Shown one piece after another: positions 56,955-64,000 of a DNA stretch of 64,000 nucleotides. The position numbers and the translations under genes were made by a program. The stretch comes from Paracoccaceae bacterium (GTDB taxonomy: Bacteria; Pseudomonadota; Alphaproteobacteria; Rhodobacterales; Rhodobacteraceae). The DNA is taken from assembly GCA_026417295.1 (NCBI GenBank), contig JAOADN010000004.1:1-64000 (forward strand). The letters are read 5' to 3'. The notes beneath the pieces were generated by a model that ran no database searches, was not told the DNA's origin, and saw only the letters and a list, made by a program, of their open reading frames with translations. Every line of letters begins with the position of its first letter. Position 1 is the first letter of the stretch.

Positions 56955-57214
56955 GCCCGCCCGGCCTGCCGCCTGTTCGCGCAGACCGGGACGGGAACCC
57001 CCGCCGCCGAAGCGAAACCGGCAACAATCCGCAGGGCCGCGCCCGAATCACGTTGCACAACCCCAGGTTTAACAATTAGCTTCAAATCGCTTTCAGGATG
57101 AACGACCCCTGCACCGGCGGACCGCCGGCGGGCAGGAAAGATTGATTGTTGTCCGTGACGGGCGCCGTCGCGGTGCGCATGTGAAACGGGAATTGACTGC
57201 GGAGTTTTCAGGAC

Positions 57215-57928
57215 ATGACGGCGCATCTCGCCAACACCGCCCAGGCATTGCCCGCCGCCGCCCGCGCGGCCGGGGCGGCCGCCAGGACCGGGGCCCCCGC
57301 CCGCACTGCCCGACCCGTCGGCGGCATCGCCAAGCGCGGCTTCGACATCGCCGTGGCCCTTGCGGCCCTCGTCCTCTTCCTGCCGCTCTTCCTCGGCATC
57401 GTCCTCATGGTGCGCCGCAGCGGCCCCGGCCCCGTCCTCTACGGCCACACCCGCATCGGCTTCGCCGGCCGCCCCTTCCGCTGCCTGAAGTTCCGCACCA
57501 TGGTCACCGACGGCGATGCCGTCCTGGCCCGCCACCTGCGCGACAATCCGGCCGCCCGCGTCGAGTGGGATGCCACCCGCAAGCTCACCGCCGATCCGCG
57601 GGTGACCCCCCTGGGCCATGCCCTGCGCAAGCTCAGCCTCGACGAACTGCCGCAGCTCCTGAACGTCCTGCGCGGCGAGATGAGCCTCGTCGGCCCGCGT
57701 CCGGTGGTGGCCGAGGAACTCGCGCGCTACGGCCGTTCGGCCCGCTACTATCTCGGGGCGCGCCCCGGACTGACCGGCCTCTGGCAGGTCAGCGGCCGCA
57801 ACGACATCTCCTATCGCCGCAGGGTCGCCTTCGACCGTGCCTATGTCGGCCGCTGGTCGCCGGCCCGCGATGCCGCCATCATCGCGCGCACGGTTCCGGC
57901 CGTGCTCCTGGCCCGCGGGTCTTACTGA
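57215..57928 (+). CDS. Sugar transferase (ExoY/WcaJ-type polyprenyl-phosphate sugar-1-phosphate transferase)
   Basis: KRGFDIAVALAALVLFLPLFLGI, CLKFRTMVTDGDAVL, RKLSLDELPQLLNVLRGEMSLVGPRPV, PGLTGLWQVSGRND. Confidence 0.94.
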   Translation: MTAHLANTAQALPAAARAAGAAARTGAPARTARPVGGIAKRGFDIAVALAALVLFLPLFLGIVLMVRRSGPGPVLYGHTRIGFAGRPFRCLKFRTMVTDGDAVLARHLRDNPAARVEWDATRKLTADPRVTPLGHALRKLSLDELPQLLNVLRGEMSLVGPRPVVAEELARYGRSARYYLGARPGLTGLWQVSGRNDISYRRRVAFDRAYVGRWSPARDAAIIARTVPAVLLARGSY

Positions 57929-57929
57929 A

Positions 57930-59459
57930 TTGTCCGCCTTCCGCGCCGGATCGACCGCCGGCCCCGGCCGCGCCGCCCGCGCCGCCCCGGCAGGCGAGGC
58001 CCTTGCCCACCTCTCGGGCGACCTGCGCGGTGCTGCGGTGCGCGGGACGCTGTGGTCCGGCGTCAACGTGGCCGTCGCGACCACGGTCTCGGCCGCCGTC
58101 TTCCTGCTCGCCGCCCGGCTGCTCGCGGTCGAGGATTTCGGAACCGTGGCGCTCGCGCTTGCCATCGTCGCGGCGCTGGGCTGCCTTGTCCCCGTGGCCT
58201 TCGGCGATGCGCTCGTCCAGCGCGCCGCCATCGCGCCCCGCCATCTCGATACCGTGTTCTGGGCCTGCATCCTGGCATCGGCCGCCCTCTATGCGGTCCT
58301 CGCGGCCGGTGCCGGCCCCGTCGCGCGCTGGACCGGCCATCCCGACCTCGCCTCCATCCTGCCCGTCCTCGGGCTGCGCCTTCCCCTCGATGCCGCCGCG
58401 GCCGTGCCGCTTGCGCTCATCCAGCGGCGGATGCGCTTCCGCCAGATCGCCCTCAGGACGACGGCCGCGAACCTCGCGGGCGGAGCGGCCTGCGTCGTGC
58501 TCGCCCTCGCGGGCGGGGGCCTATGGTCGCTTGTCGCGATGCACCTCGTCACCGCCGCCGCCGGTGCCGTCGTGCTCTGGCTCTCGGCCGGCTGGTCCCC
58601 GGGCTTCGACGTCACCGCCGGCGCCTGGCGCGACCTGCGCCGCTTCGGGCTCGCGGCCGGCGGGCTGCGCGCGCTCGACGAGCTGCGGCTCGACCAGCTC
58701 ATCCTCGGCGCCCTCGCCGGCCCGGCGATGCTGGGGCTCTACTACTTCGCGCGGCGCCTGTCGCAGATCGCCACCGACCTGACCGTTGGCGTGGTCAACC
58801 CGGTGGCAAGCGTCCTTCTGGCGACCGTCCAGGCCGACCGCGAGCGCCGCCGCAGGGCCTTCGCCATGGGCGGCTTCGCCGCCGCTGCCGCCAGTTTCCC
58901 GGTCGCCGCCGGACTGCTGGCCCTTGCCGATCCGGCCATTCCCCTGCTTTTCGGCGCGCAATGGGCCGAGGCCGTCCCCGCGGTGCGCGCGCTGGCCGTC
59001 CTGCTCGCCCTCGCCGGGGTCGGCGTCATCCAGGCCGCCCTCATCAAGGGCTGCGGCGAGGCCGGATGGTGGTTCCGCTACCAGCTCCTCCAGCAGGGGC
59101 TGAACGCTGCCCTCGTCGCCCTCCTGCACGACCACGGCCTGGCCGTGATGATGTGGGCGCTGGCCGCCAAGACGGCGCTCCTCTGGCCGCTCTCGGTGCG
59201 CAAGACCCTCCACCTGCTCGGTGCCGGTCCCGCGCCCTACCGCGACAGCCTCCTCGCCCCGGCCGCGGCGGCTGCCGCCATGCTTGCCGTACTGCTTCTC
59301 ATGCCCCTCCTCCTGCCCCCGCTCGCCGCCTGGGCGCTGCTCGGGCTCCAGGTGGCGGCGGGCGCGGCCGTCTATGCCGCGGCCCTGGCGCTGGCCGCAC
59401 CGGCCAGCCTGCGCGTCCTCCTCGGCGCGCTGTCGCAGCGCCGGGCAGGTCTCGCATGA
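57930..59459 (+). CDS. Oligosaccharide flippase family protein (Wzx-like)
   Basis: MATE/PST-type multi-TM protein; VRGTLWSGVNVAVATTVSAAVFLLAARLLAVEDFGTVALALAI; start codon (TTG) uncertain. Confidence 0.88.
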   Translation: MSAFRAGSTAGPGRAARAAPAGEALAHLSGDLRGAAVRGTLWSGVNVAVATTVSAAVFLLAARLLAVEDFGTVALALAIVAALGCLVPVAFGDALVQRAAIAPRHLDTVFWACILASAALYAVLAAGAGPVARWTGHPDLASILPVLGLRLPLDAAAAVPLALIQRRMRFRQIALRTTAANLAGGAACVVLALAGGGLWSLVAMHLVTAAAGAVVLWLSAGWSPGFDVTAGAWRDLRRFGLAAGGLRALDELRLDQLILGALAGPAMLGLYYFARRLSQIATDLTVGVVNPVASVLLATVQADRERRRRAFAMGGFAAAAASFPVAAGLLALADPAIPLLFGAQWAEAVPAVRALAVLLALAGVGVIQAALIKGCGEAGWWFRYQLLQQGLNAALVALLHDHGLAVMMWALAAKTALLWPLSVRKTLHLLGAGPAPYRDSLLAPAAAAAAMLAVLLLMPLLLPPLAAWALLGLQVAAGAAVYAAALALAAPASLRVLLGALSQRRAGLA

Positions 59460-60373
59460 GGCTCACCTACTACCGCGGCAGCCCGCCGAACTTCGGCGAC
59501 GAGCTCAACGCCCTCCTCTGGCCGCAGCTCCTGCCCGAGGGGCTGCTCGATGACGATCCGTCCGAACTCTTCCTCGGCATCGGCTCGATCATCGGCGACG
59601 ATCTTCCCGCGGCCTCCCGCAAGGTCGTCGCAGGGTCCGGCTACGGGGGCTACAGCGGCCTGCCGGACCTGCGCGACGGAAGGTGGTCGTTCCTCTGGGT
59701 GCGCGGCCCGCGCACGGCGCAGCGCCTCGGGCTCGATCCCGGCGCCGCCATCGCCGACGGCGCCGTCCTCCTGCGCGCCATCCGCCTGCCGGCCCCGGCC
59801 GCGCCCGCGCCCGTCGCCTTCATGCCCCATGTCGATTCCGTGGCGCGCGGCGCCTGGGACAGGGTCTGCCGCCTTGCCGGGATCCGCTACCTCGATCCCC
59901 GCCGGCCGGTGGCCGAACTCCTGCCCGCCATCGCCTCGGCCGGGCTCGTGATCTCCGAGGCGATGCATGGGGCCATCGTCGCCGACGCGCTGCGCCGGCC
60001 CTGGGTCGCCATGCTGCCGATCATTCCGCTGCATCGCGCCAAGTGGGAGGACTGGGCCGCCTCGCTGGGGCTCGACCTCAGCCGCCACCGCCTGCCGCCG
60101 TCGAACCTGCGCGAGGCCTGGAGCCGCGGCACCGGCCTCTACGCCACCGGCCGGCGGTCGCGCGCGCTTTTCGACAATGTGCTCGCCGGCCCCTTCAACG
60201 CCGCCGTGGCCGAGCGCGCCGCCGCGCGGCTGGCGGCGATCGCCCGCGATGCCGCGCCCCAGCTCAGCGCCGACGCGCGGATCGCCGAGGCGACGGAACG
60301 CTGCCTCGAGGCGCTCGACCGCTTCGTCAGGGAACGCGGGGCCGGCCCGGCCGCGCGCGCGCTGCGCGCCTGA
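59456..60373 (+). CDS. Polysaccharide pyruvyl transferase family protein
   Basis: RLTYYRGSPPNFGDELNALLWPQLLP, GIGSIIGDDLP, SGLVISEAMHGAIVADALRRPWVAM-type motif. Confidence 0.88.
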   Translation: MRLTYYRGSPPNFGDELNALLWPQLLPEGLLDDDPSELFLGIGSIIGDDLPAASRKVVAGSGYGGYSGLPDLRDGRWSFLWVRGPRTAQRLGLDPGAAIADGAVLLRAIRLPAPAAPAPVAFMPHVDSVARGAWDRVCRLAGIRYLDPRRPVAELLPAIASAGLVISEAMHGAIVADALRRPWVAMLPIIPLHRAKWEDWAASLGLDLSRHRLPPSNLREAWSRGTGLYATGRRSRALFDNVLAGPFNAAVAERAAARLAAIARDAAPQLSADARIAEATERCLEALDRFVRERGAGPAARALRA

Positions 60374-60392
60374 CCGGCGCCGGACCGTCGGC

Positions 60393-61688
60393 TCAGCGTG
60401 CCGGCCGGCTGACCGCGCCGCCCCGGCGGACCGACCGGAACAGCGCGCGCCTTCCCGGGCGGGTGGCGGCTGGGCGCGTGGCGCGCCGCCGCGCCCCTGC
60501 CGCCCGCAGGCCGTAGACGAGGGCCGCGACGGACAGGAAGGACAGCATCTCGAACTGCGAATAGGCCACCACCTCGACCAGGCTCAGAAGCGCCTGCCGG
60601 ATCATCGTCGCCGCCAGGAACACCGCCGCCGCCGAGGTCTCGGCCAGCGCCCAGCGCATCGTCAGCACAAGCGCCCCGCCGAAGACCAGCGCCTCGAGCA
60701 GGATGCCGGGCAGGCCGATCTCGACCGTGTTCGACAGCCATGTGTTGTGAAAGTTGAACCCTGCCCCCGCCTCCACCCGGAAGGCCGCCCACAGGCTCTC
60801 GGCGACCGGGTTGCCGACGACCCAGAAGGCATTGAACCCGGTGCCGGTCAGCGGGCGTGCGCGGATCTCCTCCAGCGCCACCGCCCACAGGTCCGTCCGC
60901 CCGGTCAGGGTGACGTCCTTGCCCGTCGCCTCCAGGAACAGGGCCATCAGCGGGTCGCGATGCGCAAGGATCACCGTCACGGCCCCGGCCATCAGCAGCA
61001 CCGCCGCCGTCGTCGCGATGATCCTTGCCGCACCGCTCAGGGGCCGCAGCACGTGGAACGCCGTCGCCGCGCCCAGGCCCACCGCGGTCGCCAGCGCCCC
61101 GCCCGCCGACGAGGCGAGGTAGAGCAGCACCGAACCCAGCACGAAGCCGGCCGCCGACAGAAGGCGCCAGGCCGTCGCCTCGCCCCTGTCCAGGATCATC
61201 GCCCAGCTCGCGATGACAAGGATCGACATCGGCTGCGAGAAGGCGTTCTTGCTGCCGAAGATGCCGATCCAGTCGCCGTTCTCGCGCACATGGCCGACCG
61301 TGGCGCTGGCGACCGCCGCGACCAGCACGGCGCACCACAGCCCGTGCAGGAACTTCCGCGGCGGCACCTGTCCGGCCAGGGCGACAGCGGCGACGAAGGT
61401 GATGCCAAGCTGCAGGCCATGGCGCAGCGTGTCCAGCGGGTGGTCCGACCACAGGACGGACAGCACGCACCAGGCCGGCACCAGAAGGATCCACCAGCGC
61501 GAGATCATGGCCGCCGCCGCCGCGCCGGGCGCCCGGGCCAGGACCAGCGCCAGGAACCCCAGGAAGGCCAGCACGCTCAGGCTGCCGAAGCTGTTGATCG
61601 TCAGAAGCGACAGGATCATGCCGCAGCTCAGCAGGGCGCCGGGGCTGACGTCCAGGATGGCCAGCCCGCCGGACGGCTGCCGCGACAT
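60393..61688 (-). CDS. O-antigen ligase/polymerase family protein (ExoQ-like)
   Basis: Multi-TM; SVLWSDHPLDTLRHGLQL, GTGFNAFWVVGNPVAESLWAAFRVEAGAGFNFHNTWLSNTVEIGLPG. Confidence 0.9.
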   Translation of the reverse strand: MSRQPSGGLAILDVSPGALLSCGMILSLLTINSFGSLSVLAFLGFLALVLARAPGAAAAAMISRWWILLVPAWCVLSVLWSDHPLDTLRHGLQLGITFVAAVALAGQVPPRKFLHGLWCAVLVAAVASATVGHVRENGDWIGIFGSKNAFSQPMSILVIASWAMILDRGEATAWRLLSAAGFVLGSVLLYLASSAGGALATAVGLGAATAFHVLRPLSGAARIIATTAAVLLMAGAVTVILAHRDPLMALFLEATGKDVTLTGRTDLWAVALEEIRARPLTGTGFNAFWVVGNPVAESLWAAFRVEAGAGFNFHNTWLSNTVEIGLPGILLEALVFGGALVLTMRWALAETSAAAVFLAATMIRQALLSLVEVVAYSQFEMLSFLSVAALVYGLRAAGARRRATRPAATRPGRRALFRSVRRGGAVSRPAR

Positions 61689-61711
61689 GGCCGTGCCCCG
61701 ACCGGGGCCCG

Positions 61712-62530
61712 TCACCGCCGGCCCTCCGCCCTCTCGCAGGCCACCGAGCCCTGCCACAGGCACGGGGCGCCGGGCGGCGTGTAGCTCACGAAGTCCACCG
61801 CCAGCGCCGTCGCCCCGCGGCCCGGATCGCCGCGGCCCAGCCAGTCGGCCATGCTGGCCGATCCCCAGTGGCTCAGCATGATCTTCTGCGGCGTCGTGGG
61901 AACGGCCTCTGCCGGCGCCGAAAGGACAGGCCGCCCCGCCAGGTACCAGGTCAGCCGTCCCGGGGCCCAGACGAATCCGACATCGACGAAACCGTCCGCC
62001 GCCGCCGCGTCCAGGTCGATGTCCGCCGTCGTGGCCCGTGCGCCGTCCCGCCAGACCGTCAGGCTGGCGACCGGCTGGCCGGCACCTGGCAGCTCGACGT
62101 CGATCTCCTCGTGCCGGGCGCCCATCGATGGCCCGGCATAGGTGAAGAAGGCCGCCACGCGTCCGGGCGCCGCATCCCAGCGCAGGCGCGCCTCGAACGT
62201 GCCGTAAAGGTAGCGCGCCCGCGTCTGGACCTCGCCGCATCGCGCCCCGTGCCCGCCGCCCGCCGGCAGGTAGGACAGCCGCAGCGCCCCCTCCTTCAGC
62301 GCGACGCTCCGCGCCGACCAGTCGCAGTCCTGCCAGCTGCCGTTGCGCCAGCCGTCCGAGACGTACCAGCGCAGCGGATCGAACCGCTCGAACCCGTCGA
62401 TGAACCCCGCTTCCGCGACCGCGGCCCCGGCTGGCAGGGCAGGGCCCGCGCCCGCCCCGGCGCAGGCTAGCGCAACGGCCGCCGCGGCCGCGCCGATCCA
62501 TCCCGCCCTGCCCATGACCCGCCTGCGCAA
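61712..62530 (-). CDS. Glycoside hydrolase family 16 (ExoK-type endo-beta-glucanase)
   Basis: Signal peptide; DPLRWYVSDGWRNGSWQDCDW; catalytic EIDVE in RHEEIDVELPG. Confidence 0.9.
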   Translation of the reverse strand: MRRRVMGRAGWIGAAAAAVALACAGAGAGPALPAGAAVAEAGFIDGFERFDPLRWYVSDGWRNGSWQDCDWSARSVALKEGALRLSYLPAGGGHGARCGEVQTRARYLYGTFEARLRWDAAPGRVAAFFTYAGPSMGARHEEIDVELPGAGQPVASLTVWRDGARATTADIDLDAAAADGFVDVGFVWAPGRLTWYLAGRPVLSAPAEAVPTTPQKIMLSHWGSASMADWLGRGDPGRGATALAVDFVSYTPPGAPCLWQGSVACERAEGRR

Positions 62531-62670
62531 CCTGCCCGTCCTGCCCCTCGGGGGCGAATCCGCCGACTCCCTGCAATCACAGGAGTCTGCGCATTGCTAT
62601 TCCACAACTTTCGGTAGAAAATCGAGTGGAAACTTCCGCCCCGGGCAGGACCGGCAGCTTCCCGCGACGC

Positions 62671-63909
62671 ATGACCCAAGGACCGGCACCATCGGCGACA
62701 GGCCCCGCGGGGCCCGGACGGGCCCCCCGCGTCAGCGTGATCATGGCCAACCGCAACGGCGCGCGCTGGCTCGCCCAGGCGATCGGGTCGGTGCTCGGCC
62801 AGTCGATGCCCGACCTCGAACTGGTGGTCGCCGACGACGCGTCCACCGACGACAGCCGCCGGATCGTCGCGGCCATGGCCGCGGACGACCGCCGCATCCG
62901 GCTCCTCGCCCTGCCGGCCGCAGGCGGGGCGGGGGCGGCGCGGAATGCGGCGCTTGCGGCGGCACGGGGCGACTGGCTCGCCATCATGGATTCCGACGAC
63001 ATGATGCATCCCGACCGGATCGGGCGCCTGCTCGGCGCCGCGGCCGATCTCGGGGCCGATGCCGTCGCCGACGACCTGCTCTTCTTCAGCACCGATCCGG
63101 CCGCGGCCGGGCGCACCCTGCTTCAGGGCCTGAACGCGACCGGCCCGCTGACGCTCGATGCCGCCATGCTTCTGGCCTCGGACGGCCCGGACCCGCGCCT
63201 GCCCTCCTTCGGCTATCTCAAGCCCCTGATCCGGCGGGCGGCGCTCGGCGCGCTGCGCTACGACACCGGGCTGAAGATCGGCGAGGATTTCGACCTCTAT
63301 CTCCGCCTCGCGGCCGCCGGTGCCAGGCTCTTCGTCGTGCCCGAGCCGCTCTATCTCTACCGCCGTCACGCGGCCTCGCTGTCGCACCGGCTCTCGGCCG
63401 GTGCGGTCGCGGCCATCCTTGCCGCCCATGACCGCTTCGCCGCCGCGCAGGACGGGGCGGGGCCGCTCGGCCCGCTCCTCGCCGCGCGCCGCCGCTTCCT
63501 CGAACGCATGCTGCGCTTCCAGCACCTCGTGGCCGCGCTCAAGTCCCGCCGCATGCTGGCGGCGGCGCGCCTTCTGCTCGCCGATCCCGCCCTTGCCGCT
63601 GGCCTCGTGCAAAGCCTGTCGGACCGGCGCGCGCGCCGCAGGCGGGCGGACGATGCCGGCGTTGCCCGCATCCACCTCCGGGGTCCGGGCGCCCCGCTTC
63701 CCGGCCCGGCAGCGGGCGGCGGGACGGTTCTCGATGTGCCCTGCCGGCCGTCGCGCGTCGGCCACTCGGCCGAGCCCCTCGCGCCCCTTGCGGCGCACCT
63801 GTCCGACCTCGCGGCACGCCACCGCCTCGAGGTCACGGCAGAGGGCGAGGATGCCCGCTTCTTCGCGGCGATGGTTCCGCCCCTGCCCGACCGCACGGGG
63901 GCCGCGTGA
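62671..63909 (+). CDS. Glycosyltransferase family 2 (ExoO/ExoM-like)
   Basis: PRVSVIMANRNGARWLAQAIGSVLGQSMPDLELVVADDASTDDS, AIMDSDDMMHPDRIGRLL. Confidence 0.92.
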   Translation: MTQGPAPSATGPAGPGRAPRVSVIMANRNGARWLAQAIGSVLGQSMPDLELVVADDASTDDSRRIVAAMAADDRRIRLLALPAAGGAGAARNAALAAARGDWLAIMDSDDMMHPDRIGRLLGAAADLGADAVADDLLFFSTDPAAAGRTLLQGLNATGPLTLDAAMLLASDGPDPRLPSFGYLKPLIRRAALGALRYDTGLKIGEDFDLYLRLAAAGARLFVVPEPLYLYRRHAASLSHRLSAGAVAAILAAHDRFAAAQDGAGPLGPLLAARRRFLERMLRFQHLVAALKSRRMLAAARLLLADPALAAGLVQSLSDRRARRRRADDAGVARIHLRGPGAPLPGPAAGGGTVLDVPCRPSRVGHSAEPLAPLAAHLSDLAARHRLEVTAEGEDARFFAAMVPPLPDRTGAA

Positions 63910-63913
63910 TCCG

Positions 63914-64000
63914 TCAGTCCGGCCTGCTGCCCGGCTCCGCGCCCGTCGCCCGCCGCCGGTCCTCGGCCCGCGCGATGCGGGCTATGCGGAAAAGGTAGAG
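63914..64000 (-). CDS. C-terminal fragment of a possible minus-strand gene running off the window
   Basis: Open frame LYLFRIARIARAEDRRRATGAEPGSRPD* to the window edge; only 28 residues visible. Confidence 0.25.
   Translation of the reverse strand, partial: LYLFRIARIARAEDRRRATGAEPGSRPD

Noticed and set aside
56834-57214. Possible small RNA or leader upstream of the exoY-like gene
   Set aside because: AT-richer promoter-like stretch and hairpins are present, but nothing specific supports an RNA gene.
1-64000. tRNA, rRNA or transposase genes
   Set aside because: No T-loop-like GGTTCRANNCC context in a cloverleaf, no rRNA signature sequence and no DDE/IS family protein noticed by eye; tRNAscan or Infernal would be decisive.

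Overview
High-GC (about 70%) chromosomal window with the gene content and style of an alphaproteobacterium, probably Rhodobacterales (inference from gene families; no search was run). Left part (1-23 kb) is mostly housekeeping: coaBC-dut-MoeB/ThiF, an RpoH-type sigma factor, cobU/cobP, a GST with a YHS-like tail, comM/yifB, gshB, yraN, rsmI, an LppC-like lipoprotein, glnD-murJ, a rhomboid homologue that lacks its catalytic residues, trpS, a VOC protein, and a small capsule-export locus. 23-26 kb encodes a modular RTX protein. 26-38.6 kb is a LacI-associated carbohydrate/polyol ABC transporter and catabolic locus (SBP, two permeases, two ATPases, DhaK-DhaL kinase, Gfo/Idh, TIM-barrel isomerase). 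38.7-43.8 kb is a TetR-MFP-RND efflux operon. 44-56.8 kb is the most interesting region: an N-heterocycle (nicotinate-type) reductive catabolic cluster with an enamidase, a molybdenum hydroxylase, a 6-hydroxynicotinate reductase homologue, an ApbE-like UPF0280 protein, two tandem AA_synth/DUF1185 paralogues and a MarR regulator, interrupted by a three-gene pentose/galactose-oxidation cassette. In it, the [2Fe-2S] and Mo subunits of the hydroxylase are fused in frame through four tandem 42-bp copies of an intergenic hairpin repeat. 57-64 kb is an exopolysaccharide (ExoY/ExoQ/ExoK-type) cluster. No rRNA, tRNA, CRISPR array or transposase was recognised.
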